Assembly (NCBI GenBank): GCA_900556935.1
Contig: USQL01000019.1
Coordinates: 1 to 27,805 of the forward strand
DNA: 27,805 nucleotides
Origin: an uncultured Eubacteriales bacterium
Lineage (GTDB): Bacteria; Bacillota; Clostridia; Oscillospirales; Oscillospiraceae
Reading direction: 5' to 3'
Both the position numbers and the translations under genes were made by a program. Numbering within the stretch: the first letter of the stretch is position 1; each line of letters begins with the position of its first letter. The notes beneath the pieces were generated by a model. The model was not told the DNA's origin and did no database searches. It was given only the letters and a program-made list of their open reading frames with translations. Shown one piece after another: positions 1 through 7,479 of this stretch.

Positions 1-1132
1 GAGCCTTGGAAATCATGCCGTTCTCGTCCCAGTGCATGCCGGTGCCGGTCAGGCCGTCAACGGTCATAGTGGCGAACTGCGCCTCCAGAGCGGTGCAGAT
101 GTCGGATGCGGACTCAGTACCGGTGATGCCGGCAGCGGTCAGGGCATCGTAGATGGCGTAGATCACATCGTAGCCGTCAGCGGCGAACTGGTTGGGAACC
201 AGACCATTCATCTTCTCCTTGAACTTGGAAACGAAGGACTGGGTAGCCTCGTCGGTAGCGTTGGCATCGAAGGGGGTCATCAGGGCCAGGCCCTCGGCCA
301 GAGAGGTATCAAAGCCTTCCACAGTCAGGATACCGTCCATACCGTCGCAGCCGAAGAACTTGGGAGCGTAGCCAATCCGGTTGGCGTAGGTCAGAATCTG
401 GGAAGCCTCGGTGTAGTAGATGGGCAGGAACACCAGGTCCGCACCGGCCTCCTGGCACTTGGTCACCTGAGTGGACAGGTCCGCCTTGTTGTCGGCAGTG
501 AAGGAAGTGGTGGCGACAATCTCAACGCCAGCCTCGGCAGCCTTGGAAGAGAAGCCGTTGTACAGGCCGGTGGAGTAGTCATCGGAGGAATCGTAGATGA
601 TACCAACCTTGGAGCCTGCATACTTGGTGGAAACCAGTTCCGCGGCGCTGGCGCCCTGGTTGGGGTCGGTGAAGCACATCTGGAAGACGTTGGCGCCGGA
701 GGTCGCCAGAGCCTCAGCAGAGGCAGAAGGAGTCAGGTTGAACATGTTGTCGGCTACAGACTCGGGAGCCACAGCCAGAGCGGCACCGGTGGTAACCTGG
801 CCAGCCATAACCTGCATGCCCCAGTCCTTCAGGACATTGTAGGCGGAAACGGCCTTCTCGCCGTCGGCCTCGTCGTCCTGGGCGTTGAACTCAATCTGCA
901 GGCCGCCCTTGGCGTTGATTTCCTCAACGGCAACCTCCATACCGGCCTTTACAGCCAGGCCGTAAGCGGAAGCGCCGCCGGTCAGAGGGCCGGACATGCC
1001 AATCTTCACGCTGCCGGTGCCTTCGGCGGCAGCGGCGGCGGTAGTGGACGCAGAGCTGGAGCTGTTGCCGCAGCCCGCGAAGGAAGCGGCTACCATAGCC
1101 AGTGCCATGGTCAGTGCAAGAACTTTTTTCAT
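1..1132 (-). CDS. Branched-chain amino acid ABC transporter substrate-binding lipoprotein (LivK-like), partial
   Basis: This is the 5' part (about 377 codons) of a periplasmic-binding-protein type I lipoprotein that runs off the left edge. The ATG at 1130-1132 follows AAAGGAGA on the minus strand. The protein opens with a lipoprotein signal peptide ending in a lipobox (FAGC), then a Ser/Thr/Ala-rich linker. The mature domain begins VKIGMSGPLTGGASAYG, typical of LivK/Peripla_BP_6 receptors, and continues with VAPESVADNMFNLTPSASAE and a GIIYDSSDDYSTG segment at the domain hinge. By family it is tethered outside the membrane and delivers a branched-chain or related amino acid to a LivHMGF permease. 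The permease genes would be expected beyond the left edge. The true ligand cannot be told from sequence. The gene has a long leader with a terminator and a small ORF, described separately. Family call is firm; ligand is inference. Confidence 0.88.
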   Translation of the reverse strand, partial: MKKVLALTMALAMVAASFAGCGNSSSSASTTAAAAAEGTGSVKIGMSGPLTGGASAYGLAVKAGMEVAVEEINAKGGLQIEFNAQDDEADGEKAVSAYNVLKDWGMQVMAGQVTTGAALAVAPESVADNMFNLTPSASAEALATSGANVFQMCFTDPNQGASAAELVSTKYAGSKVGIIYDSSDDYSTGLYNGFSSKAAEAGVEIVATTSFTADNKADLSTQVTKCQEAGADLVFLPIYYTEASQILTYANRIGYAPKFFGCDGMDGILTVEGFDTSLAEGLALMTPFDANATDEATQSFVSKFKEKMNGLVPNQFAADGYDVIYAIYDALTAAGITGTESASDICTALEAQFATMTVDGLTGTGMHWDENGMISKA

Positions 1133-1160
1133 TTTTCTTTTCTCCTTTACTTACTAACTA

Positions 1161-1189
1161 TAAAAAAGCGGATGCTCCCGCAACCGCTT
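1161..1189 (-). terminator. Intrinsic terminator inside the livK leader (candidate attenuator)
   Basis: Read on the minus strand, the arms are AAGCGGTTGC (1180-1189) and GCATCCGCTT (1166-1175), with loop GGGA and one T-T mismatch. They run straight into a T-rich tail (1161-1167). It lies between the promoter at 1383-1411 and the livK start at 1132, so it must be read through for livK to be transcribed. A small hairpin, TTCAT/ATGAA (1191-1205), lies just upstream. Confidence 0.7.
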
Positions 1190-1220
1190 CTTCATACAAC
1201 ATGAATCCCCGGCTGCTGTT

Positions 1221-1352
1221 CTAACCCGTAATTCGCAGGTCCTGAGCGCATAGGTCAGCAACCCGCAAACCGGCCAGAATCAGAACAGGGCGTACCAAGC
1301 AGGAAACAGGTAAAACCGACTGCGCATCCTTATGCGTATCTCTGTAGAACAT
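1221..1352 (-). CDS. Small leader ORF (43 aa) upstream of livK
   Basis: The ATG at 1350-1352 has a near-perfect ribosome binding site (AGGAGG at 1361-1366, 8-nt spacer), stronger than that of livK itself. The ORF ends in TAG at 1221-1223, about 31 nt before the 5' arm of the leader terminator. The predicted 43-residue product has a hydrophobic middle (VLPVSCLVRPVLILAGLRV), and 14 of 43 residues are Leu, Val or Ile. Placement (promoter, strong RBS, short ORF, terminator, amino-acid transport gene) suggests a leader peptide for ribosome-mediated attenuation. The Leu/Val/Ile content is only moderately raised, so a small membrane peptide or a chance ORF remains possible. I recognise no known family. 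Confidence 0.5.
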   Translation of the reverse strand: MFYRDTHKDAQSVLPVSCLVRPVLILAGLRVADLCAQDLRITG

Positions 1353-1382
1353 ATCCGTTACCTCCTTGTTGAATGTGTCCAT

Positions 1383-1411
1383 ATTGTATCTCGCACAAGG
1401 ACATTTGTCAA
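1383..1411 (-). promoter_or_regulatory. Sigma-A-type promoter for the livK leader transcript
   Basis: On the minus strand: TTGACA (1406-1411), a 17-nt spacer, and TACAAT (1383-1388). Transcription would start near 1376, giving a leader of about 240 nt before livK. Confidence 0.82.
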
Positions 1412-1514
1412 CAAGTCAAACACTACATATAATATTTCACAATTCCTTCATTTTTTGTGCAAAAATGACAACGTGTCTCTGTCCACCCTCTCCGGACACC
1501 TGTCTGCCACATAT

Positions 1515-1548
1515 GAAAGAACCCAGGGCCCCTCCAAAGAGCCCTGGG
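1515..1548 (-). terminator. Terminator after the nfo-SEDS-PBP operon
   Basis: An 8-bp perfect stem, CCCAGGGC/GCCCTGGG (1541-1548 and 1522-1529), has an 11-nt loop and is followed on the minus strand by TTCTTTC. It lies just past the PBP stop codon at 1555. Confidence 0.7.
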
Positions 1549-1554
1549 AAAAAA

Positions 1555-2931
1555 TCATCTGTTATTGTCCATTTCCGTCTTGCACACCGAAAGCACCTGA
1601 GACAGCACCGGGACACAGGTGGCGCTTCCGTAGCCGCCGTTTTCCACAACGACAATAAAGGCCAGGGGGTAAGCATCATCTGCCAGGAAGCCCGCGAACA
1701 TGGCGTTGGACCGCTGGCCGCCGCCCAGCTGACTGGTGCCGGATTTGGCGCAGACGGACAGGCCCGGGAAATGGCCATCCCCATAGATGGTCTGAACATT
1801 GTTGCGCAGATAGCTTCTGAGCTTGGCGGCGGTCTCCTCGCTCATAATTCTGCCTGTGCTTTGGGCCTGGGCCGTGTAAACCGCCTCGCCATCCCGCATA
1901 ACGGAGGAGACCAGATACGGCTCCACGCCCTTCCCGCCCGCGGCAATGGTGCCCAGGAAGGTCATAAACCGGGCGGGGTTTATGAGGTCCGAGTGCTGGC
2001 CAATGCAGCTCCAGGCAAAGGACGCGCCGCCGGTATTGGAAATATCGTAGTTTCCCTTGACGCTGGTCACGCCATCGAAGGAGACGGAGTCCGTGATGCC
2101 GTACTTGGCCACATATTTCTCCATGTTCTTCCTGCCAACCAATTCGGCAATCTGGGCAAAGCTACAGTTGCAGGAGTGGGCCAGGGCCCCCTTCAAATCC
2201 AGGGTCCCGTGGGCCGTCTCACAGGTGACGGCCTCGGTGCCGTATTCGTAGGAGCCGTCGCAGTAGAAGGTTCTGCTCTCAATATCCGGCACACATTCCA
2301 GCGCCGCCGCCGTGGTGACAATTTTGAAAATGGAGCCGGGGACATAGGTGGACTGCAAAAACCGGTTCAGATAAACACCCTCATATTTTCCGGAGGTGTC
2401 CCCTGCGATATCCGGCACATTGTCCGGGTCGTAGGTGGGCGATGTGACGGCGCAGAGGATTTCTCCAGTTTTATAATTATAGATACCTACGGTGCCCTTG
2501 CGCTCGCCCAGCGCCTCCAGGGCGGCATTTTGCACCGCCGCGGAAATGGAGAGCTCCGCCACGCCTCCGGAGCCAGCGTAGTTATATAGACCGCTTACCT
2601 TATCGTAACCGGCCATCACCGCCGCGTAGTTTGCCAGGGCTCCAGCCTGAATGCTCCCCTGCCGGTCTCCCAGCCAGTGCATGGTGGATGCGCGGGTCTG
2701 CGCGTTGTCGGAATAGGTTCTGCCGCCGGTGATGTCCAGAAGCAGCACCCCGTCCCGGTCCACCACGGTACCGTTGCCGAGATTGCTGTTATTGTAGAGG
2801 TGCGGAGAGCCCGTGGCGGCAATCCACTTGTCGGCTTTCAGCGCGTACTCTCCCACAAAAAAGCCCATGCCCCCCAGAAGGAGCCCTACAAATAGGAACA
2901 TCATCCAGGATCTTTTGGTTACTCTGTTCAT
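1555..2931 (-). CDS. Penicillin-binding protein, transpeptidase (PbpA/FtsI-like)
   Basis: A 458-residue membrane-anchored D,D-transpeptidase that would cross-link peptidoglycan outside the membrane. Residues about 10-28 form a signal anchor. The transpeptidase motifs are all visible: SxxK in VPGSIFK (Ser200, Lys203), SCN at 253-255, and KSGT at 396-399. The N-terminal non-catalytic part is short, as in the PbpA-type partners of SEDS proteins. The chosen ATG (2929-2931) follows AGGAG with a 7-nt spacer; an upstream in-frame ATG would lie inside the SEDS gene and has no such site. The start lies 10 nt after the SEDS stop and its RBS touches that stop codon, so translation is probably coupled. 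SEDS glycosyltransferases work with a cognate transpeptidase, so this gene and its neighbour are probably one synthase pair. Confidence 0.9.
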   Translation of the reverse strand: MNRVTKRSWMMFLFVGLLLGGMGFFVGEYALKADKWIAATGSPHLYNNSNLGNGTVVDRDGVLLLDITGGRTYSDNAQTRASTMHWLGDRQGSIQAGALANYAAVMAGYDKVSGLYNYAGSGGVAELSISAAVQNAALEALGERKGTVGIYNYKTGEILCAVTSPTYDPDNVPDIAGDTSGKYEGVYLNRFLQSTYVPGSIFKIVTTAAALECVPDIESRTFYCDGSYEYGTEAVTCETAHGTLDLKGALAHSCNCSFAQIAELVGRKNMEKYVAKYGITDSVSFDGVTSVKGNYDISNTGGASFAWSCIGQHSDLINPARFMTFLGTIAAGGKGVEPYLVSSVMRDGEAVYTAQAQSTGRIMSEETAAKLRSYLRNNVQTIYGDGHFPGLSVCAKSGTSQLGGGQRSNAMFAGFLADDAYPLAFIVVVENGGYGSATCVPVLSQVLSVCKTEMDNNR

Positions 2932-2941
2932 TGGTATACTC

Positions 2942-4651
2942 CTATTTATTAAATCGCACCGCAAAGCTGGCGTTCTGCCGGGTGTCTGCCGCCTTAACAA
3001 AGGCCAAAAGCCCCCAGGCACCAATCATACTGGTACCGCCGTTGGACAAAAACGGAAAGGTTACGCCGGTAAAGGGCAGAATATCCACCGTTCCCAGGCA
3101 GTTGAGGGATGCCTGAATCAGGAGGATACCCGCGGCGGTACAGCCGCCGATGCAGTAGAAGCTGCTCCGGGATACCCGGGACGTGCGCATGGAAAACAGG
3201 CCAAGCACGGAAATCGCCGCCACCGCCTGCAGAGCCACCAGCAGCCCCCATTCCTCCGAAATCGTGGCGAACACAATATCCGAATCCGCGGCGAAGACCT
3301 TTTGCAAATATCCGTTGCCCGGCCCCAGGCCGAACAGGCCGCCGGACGCAATGCACATAATGGCCTGGGTCTGCTGATAGCCGGAGGTATAGGGATTCTC
3401 CCAGATGTGCCTCCAGGAGGCAAACCGGCTCATGGCATGGGGCGCAATCCGGATGGCCAGCACCCCCGCAAAGCCCAGCGCCGTGCAGGCCAGCGCAATG
3501 GTGCCCACGCTGCCGGAACGGAGATAGGCGATGATGAGAAACGCGCAGAAGAAAATCATTGCGGTACCAAAATCGTTCATCAGTGCCAGCAGTCCGCAGA
3601 TGACAACGGAATAGGCAATAAAGAGAATCAGGTTCCGCTTATTCATAATCCGGTCCATAGTGGAGGCACCGGCATAGACAAAGCAGACCTTGCTGAGCTC
3701 CGACGGCTGCAGGGACATACCCCCGATGACCAGCCAGTTCTTGGCACCGTAGTATTCCTTTCCAAACAGCAGCGTCACCACCAGGAAGCCCACGCCCGCC
3801 AGAACCGCCAGGTAGCGCACCCGCTTGGCCCGCTCCAAATCCCGGAGGGACCAGCCGATGACCAGGAACATGACAACGCCCAGGGCCATGGCCATAGCCT
3901 GCTTCCCCAGCTCCCCGGGCTTGACCGTGGCAATGGCCGCCGCACCCAGGGTGCAGAGGAAAAACGCCAGAGTCTCCACCTCAAAGGAGCTTCTGCGGAT
4001 CATCAGGTAGAAGAAAAACAGCACCCACTGGCACACCGCAACGCTGCCAAAGCCCAGTAGATACTGGTAGTATTCCTCCTGGGGGCCGTTCAGCAGGAAG
4101 CCCATCAGCATGCAAATCTGCATCAGCGTTAAAATCATCAGCCCCAGCAGACCGCTCCAGCCGCCGGAGCCCTTGGTCCGCAGCTGGGACTGCAGCTGCT
4201 CCTGCCGCTTGGTAATGGGCTGCAGGGTCATATCCACGCCGCCGACAGAAATGGTGTCTCCCTCGTGGATGGCCCGGATATCGATTTTTTCCCCGTTGAC
4301 CCAGGTGCCGGTTTTGGAGCTGGTATCCGTAATGGTCCAGCTGCCGTCATCGTACCGGGTCAGAACCGCATGGTTCCGGGAAACCGTGGAAAGAGCGATG
4401 GTAATGTCGCTGCTTTTGCTCCTGCCGATGACGTTTTCCCAGTGGGTTACCGCCACCTGAGAGCCGTCGGAAAACCGGAGCCACGCCCAGATTTCCGGCT
4501 CCCTCCGGAAGGAAATCAAGGGTCGGGCGCAGTGCAGCAGCAGCCACAGCCCAAGGGCCGGTATCAGATATCTGGAAACGGCCAGAAAAACCGCGGCATA
4601 GGTCTCCCGGGAGGCCTGGACCAAAGTCAGAATCTGTTGTAATTGGTTCAC
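2942..4651 (-). CDS. FHA domain fused to FtsW/RodA/SpoVE (SEDS) peptidoglycan glycosyltransferase
   Basis: A 569-residue multi-pass membrane protein. Residues about 20-45 form a first membrane segment. Residues about 60-145 are a forkhead-associated domain with the usual phosphothreonine-binding residues (IGRSKSS at 75-81, SRNH at 91-94, NG at 119-120). From about 165 on it is a SEDS protein with roughly ten hydrophobic segments. It carries LQPSEL (314-319), NDFGTA (359-364; Asp360 aligns with the essential Asp of RodA/FtsW) and FPFLSNGGTSM (532-542). By family it polymerises lipid II. The FHA domain should face the cytoplasm and would let a Ser/Thr kinase control it; no kinase gene is in the window. 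Start is GTG (4649-4651) with AAGGAG 8 nt upstream; the nfo stop TAG shares one base with this GTG. Confidence 0.92.
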   Translation of the reverse strand: MNQLQQILTLVQASRETYAAVFLAVSRYLIPALGLWLLLHCARPLISFRREPEIWAWLRFSDGSQVAVTHWENVIGRSKSSDITIALSTVSRNHAVLTRYDDGSWTITDTSSKTGTWVNGEKIDIRAIHEGDTISVGGVDMTLQPITKRQEQLQSQLRTKGSGGWSGLLGLMILTLMQICMLMGFLLNGPQEEYYQYLLGFGSVAVCQWVLFFFYLMIRRSSFEVETLAFFLCTLGAAAIATVKPGELGKQAMAMALGVVMFLVIGWSLRDLERAKRVRYLAVLAGVGFLVVTLLFGKEYYGAKNWLVIGGMSLQPSELSKVCFVYAGASTMDRIMNKRNLILFIAYSVVICGLLALMNDFGTAMIFFCAFLIIAYLRSGSVGTIALACTALGFAGVLAIRIAPHAMSRFASWRHIWENPYTSGYQQTQAIMCIASGGLFGLGPGNGYLQKVFAADSDIVFATISEEWGLLVALQAVAAISVLGLFSMRTSRVSRSSFYCIGGCTAAGILLIQASLNCLGTVDILPFTGVTFPFLSNGGTSMIGAWGLLAFVKAADTRQNASFAVRFNK

Positions 4652-5496
4652 TATGTATTCTCCTTATAGATACTACCCAGCCTGCGCAGCATGGCAATTT
4701 CTCTTTGGTAGCCATCGAGCTCATTGGGAGTCTCCAAAATCATGGGCTTTCCCACAAGCACCGGATGGTTGACAATGCGCCGGAAGGTCTCCAGCCCCAG
4801 CGCGCCGTCTCCGATGCGCTCGTGCCGGTCCTTCCTGCTGCCGCAGCCATTCATAGAGTCGTTCAGGTGCAGGGCCTTCAGCCTGTCCAGACCGATGACT
4901 CTGTCAAATTCCTCCAGCACACCGTCCAGGTTCTCCGCAAGGTCATAGCCCGCGTCACTGACATGGCAGGTGTCCATGCAGATGCCCAGACGGCTGCTGC
5001 CCACCGCATCCAGAAGGAACCGCAGCTCCTCAAAATTTCCGCCAATCTCGCTGCCCTTCCCCGCCATGGTCTCCAGAAGAATCGTAACGGGGTAATCCGG
5101 CTCCAGGGCCTTCCGCAGTGCCCGGGCAATGTACTCAATGCCCTTCTCCACCCCCTGGCCCACATGGCTGCCGGGGTGAAAATTGTAGAAATTCCCGGGG
5201 AATGCCGAGAGCTTGCGCAGATCGTCCTCAAGCATTTTGCAGGCAAAATCCCGCTGCTCCTCGCTTCTGCCGCACAGATTCATGGTATAGGCCCCGTGGG
5301 CCACGAAGGGTCCCATACAATAGCACTGCAGAAGCTTCTGCGCCATGGCCACATCGATGGGGTCATCGTCCTTGGCGCGGGCACCTCTCGGATTTCTTGT
5401 AAAAAAGGCAAACGTATTGGCCCCCATTGTCTCCGCCTGCCGGACCATGGGCGAATACCCTCTGGCCGCGGACAAATGGCATCCCAGCAGCAGCAT
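4651..5496 (-). CDS. nfo: Endonuclease IV (AP endonuclease family 2)
   Basis: A 281-residue TIM-barrel metalloenzyme (E. coli Nfo is 285) that cleaves DNA 5' of abasic sites in base-excision repair. The metal ligands expected for the family are visible in order: His in FVAHGAYTMNL, His in NFHPGSHVG, Glu in LLETMAG, Asp and His in MDTCHVSDAGYD, His in LHLND, Asp and His in DRHERIGDG, and Glu in MILETPNE. The start at 5494-5496 (MLLLGCHLS) has GGAGG with an 8-nt spacer; the longer frame to 5565 would start upstream of the predicted -10 box and is not used. It is the first gene of the operon with the SEDS and PBP genes, which is not an obvious functional partnership. Confidence 0.93.
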   Translation of the reverse strand: MLLLGCHLSAARGYSPMVRQAETMGANTFAFFTRNPRGARAKDDDPIDVAMAQKLLQCYCMGPFVAHGAYTMNLCGRSEEQRDFACKMLEDDLRKLSAFPGNFYNFHPGSHVGQGVEKGIEYIARALRKALEPDYPVTILLETMAGKGSEIGGNFEELRFLLDAVGSSRLGICMDTCHVSDAGYDLAENLDGVLEEFDRVIGLDRLKALHLNDSMNGCGSRKDRHERIGDGALGLETFRRIVNHPVLVGKPMILETPNELDGYQREIAMLRRLGSIYKENT

Positions 5497-5536
5497 CCCG
5501 CATTCCTCCTTTGCAAAATACATGTACGTTTGGCAT

Positions 5537-5565
5537 ATGGTAACATATTTTTGCGAAAAAATCAA
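5537..5565 (-). promoter_or_regulatory. Promoter for the nfo operon
   Basis: Minus strand: TTGATT (5560-5565), 17-nt spacer, TACCAT (5537-5542). It would start transcription about 35-40 nt before the nfo start codon. Confidence 0.6.
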
Positions 5566-5596
5566 ATTAACCTTTTCTCTTTTTCGCTCTTTGTGC

Positions 5597-5602
5597 TATA
5601 AT
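5597..5602 (+). promoter_or_regulatory. -10 box for the WYL regulator gene
   Basis: A perfect TATAAT, with only a weak -35 (around TTTTCT, 5574-5579). It overlaps an in-frame ATG at 5601 and thereby rules that ATG out as the start codon. Confidence 0.55.
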
Positions 5603-5636
5603 GGCCCCATCAAGCATGGCAAAGGGGGTTGCGACC

Positions 5637-6638
5637 TTGGCGAAATCGGACAATCAAAAGCTGAAAATCCTGTACATTCTGGATTATCTGCAAAAAAACT
5701 CCCACCAGGACCACCCGGTGAGAGCGATTGACTTGGTTCAGATTCTGGAAAAACGGGGAATCCGGTGCGACCGGAAGACCATCTACTCGGATATTGAGAC
5801 ACTGCAGGAATTCGGCATCGATATTCTCACCTATCGGGGCAAAAACGGCGGCTTCTACATTGGCCAGCGGGATTTTCAGCTGCCGGAAATCAAGCTGCTG
5901 ATTTCCGCCGTCCAATCCAGCCGCTTCCTTACGGAGGAAAAATCCCTGGAGCTGATCCATAAGCTCTGCACCCTCACCAGCCAGGCCGAGGCCGAGCAGG
6001 TCTGCCGGAATGTGATGGTCGCCGGGCGAATCAAAAACATGAATCAGTCCATTTACTATGATATCGACACCATCCAGGAGGCCATTGTGGCCAACCGGCA
6101 GATTTCCTTCCGGTATTTCGACTGGGGGCTGGACGGAAAGCCCCAGTACCGGGACAAGGATTATACCGCCAGTCCCTACTGCATCTATCAGGACAACGAG
6201 AACTGCTATCTTTTGGCCCGCTCTCCCCGCCACGGTGTCACCGCCTACCGGATTGACCGGATGGCGGAGATTTCCCTGCTCTCCCTTCCCCGGGAGCCCT
6301 GCCCGGAGCTCACGGGAAAGGCCTTGAACAGCTATGTCCAGAAGCGCTTCCAGATGTTCGACGGGGAGACCGTCTCCGTCAAGCTGCGGTTTCACAAAAG
6401 TCTTACCAATGTGGTCATCGACCGATTCGGCACCGGTGTCATGCTGTTTCCCGACGGAGAGGAGCACTTTGTCTTTACCGTGGACGTGGCCCAGAGTCCC
6501 ATGTTTTTCAGCTGGATCATCGGCTTCGGTGACAAGGCCCAGATTCTCTATCCGCCAAAGGTCCGCGACAGCTGCATCGCCCTGTGCAGCCAGGTGCTAA
6601 GCCAGTATCAGGCCAGCGAGAAGGAGGAGAACACCTGA
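5637..6638 (+). CDS. WYL-domain transcriptional regulator (HTH-WYL)
   Basis: About 333 residues. The N-terminal ~65 residues form a winged helix of the DeoR/HTH_11 type (LKILYILDYLQKNSHQDHPV, then CDRKTIYSDIETLQEFG). The middle and C-terminal part is a WYL domain with SPYCIYQDNENCYLLARS and a TAYRIDRM strand, which in this family binds a small ligand or nucleic acid. I take TTG at 5637 as the start: AAGGGGG lies 8-9 nt upstream and the frame begins right at the helix-turn-helix. ATG 5601 lies in the -10 box, and ATG 5616 has no ribosome binding site. The 3' end overlaps the convergent lipoprotein gene by 31 bp. Targets are unknown; the divergent nfo operon is one candidate. Confidence 0.87.
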   Translation: MAKSDNQKLKILYILDYLQKNSHQDHPVRAIDLVQILEKRGIRCDRKTIYSDIETLQEFGIDILTYRGKNGGFYIGQRDFQLPEIKLLISAVQSSRFLTEEKSLELIHKLCTLTSQAEAEQVCRNVMVAGRIKNMNQSIYYDIDTIQEAIVANRQISFRYFDWGLDGKPQYRDKDYTASPYCIYQDNENCYLLARSPRHGVTAYRIDRMAEISLLSLPREPCPELTGKALNSYVQKRFQMFDGETVSVKLRFHKSLTNVVIDRFGTGVMLFPDGEEHFVFTVDVAQSPMFFSWIIGFGDKAQILYPPKVRDSCIALCSQVLSQYQASEKEENT

Positions 6639-7096
6639 CTCCATACGATTTGAGAGGTTTTTTCCGGGTCCGCCGGGCGCTGGACCGTCAGGCAGTAGTG
6701 ATAATTCCCGTCGTCCAGAATCACCCCTCTGCCCAGCCTCTCCCCGTCCTCCCCCGCGGCTGCCCAGACAAAGGTGTAGCGCTTGACCCCATCTGAGGCG
6801 GTTTCCATCACCGTGAGCTCCTCCCGGGTTCGGCCGCACAGGGATTTCAGGGTGGCATTCAGGTCTCCGGCATCCAAAGTCTCCACGCTGATTTCATAGT
6901 CATCGGTAAGGTACAGCCTCCCGGCGGAGGTTTCCAGCGCTTCCTGCCCTACCTCACCGGGCAGCTCCACATGAATCTCCCTGGGACTCGCCATAGCCGG
7001 CACATCCCATACATCCGCCACCGTCTCCATGGTCTCCTGCCTGCCGCAGCCGGTGAGCAGGAGCAAAAGAATTCCTATCAGTACGCCCCTTTTCAA
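6608..7096 (-). CDS. Small hypothetical lipoprotein
   Basis: A 160-170 residue exported protein of unknown function. The signal peptide (KRGVLIGILLLLLTGC) ends in a lipobox, so Cys is probably lipidated and the protein anchored outside the membrane. The remainder is acidic and soluble with no motif I recognise; it carries a WAAAGEDGERLGRGVILDDG turn-rich stretch. Two starts compete: ATG at 7102 sits one base after GGAGG, too close, whereas TTG at 7096 sits 7 nt from the same GGAGG. I used TTG. The gene converges on the WYL gene with a 31-bp overlap and is transcribed divergently from the DUF1294 gene 25 nt away. Confidence 0.7.
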   Translation of the reverse strand: MKRGVLIGILLLLLTGCGRQETMETVADVWDVPAMASPREIHVELPGEVGQEALETSAGRLYLTDDYEISVETLDAGDLNATLKSLCGRTREELTVMETASDGVKRYTFVWAAAGEDGERLGRGVILDDGNYHYCLTVQRPADPEKTSQIVWSQVFSSFSLA

Positions 7097-7121
7097 ATTC
7101 ATCCCTCCAGAAAGGTTTTTT

Positions 7122-7403
7122 ATGAAAGAAATATCCATTCTCTATTTACTCTTAATCAATGCTATTGCATTCCTGCTTATGCTGATTGACAAGTACAAGG
7201 CCAAGAAAAATCTTTGGCGCATCCCGGAGGCCACCTTAATGGCCACCGCCGCCATGGGCGGGAGCATCGGGGCGCTTTTGGGTATGTATACCGTCCGGCA
7301 CAAAACCCGCCACCCCAAGTTTACCATCGGAATCCCGCTGATTCTGGCGGCCCAAATCGGGCTGTGTCTGTTTCTCTTCATTAAAATCAAAGGGCACGCG
7401 TAA
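7122..7403 (+). CDS. DUF1294 family small membrane protein
   Basis: A 93-residue protein with an N-terminal hydrophobic helix (ILYLLLINAIAFLLMLIDK), a conserved centre (KAKKNLWRIPEATLMATAAMGGSIGALLGMYTVRHKTRHPKF), and a C-terminal hydrophobic helix. The RIPE, GG-GA-G and H-KT-H-KF pattern is that of DUF1294 proteins, whose function is not known. The ATG at 7122 has AAAGG 7 nt upstream. An in-frame upstream ATG at 7029 would overlap the divergent lipoprotein gene and lacks an RBS. Confidence 0.82.
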   Translation: MKEISILYLLLINAIAFLLMLIDKYKAKKNLWRIPEATLMATAAMGGSIGALLGMYTVRHKTRHPKFTIGIPLILAAQIGLCLFLFIKIKGHA

Positions 7404-7407
7404 AAAA

Positions 7408-7476
7408 GGGGAGCTGTTAGAAAACAATCTGCCATTGCGAACCAGTGACAGCGTTATTTAACAGCTCCTCTTTTTC
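7408..7476. terminator. Bidirectional terminator with an unusually long loop
   Basis: A 10-bp stem GGAGCTGTTA/TAACAGCTCC (7410-7419 and 7459-7468) encloses about 39 nt. T-runs lie on both strands (TTTTT after 7470 on plus, TTTTTTA on minus at 7401-7407). It serves the DUF1294 gene (+) and the flavoprotein operon (-). Confidence 0.65.
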
Positions 7477-7479
7477 TGT

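Noticed and set aside
32..1204. Long plus-strand ORF (390 codons) antisense to the livK-like gene
   Set aside because: It is the shadow of the minus-strand lipoprotein frame, which has a signal peptide, lipobox and RBS; the plus-strand product is low-complexity and Gly/Val/Ser-rich.
2813..4060. Plus-strand 415-codon ORF across the PBP/SEDS genes
   Set aside because: Antisense shadow of a clear SEDS protein; the product is His/Gln/Arg-rich with no family pattern.
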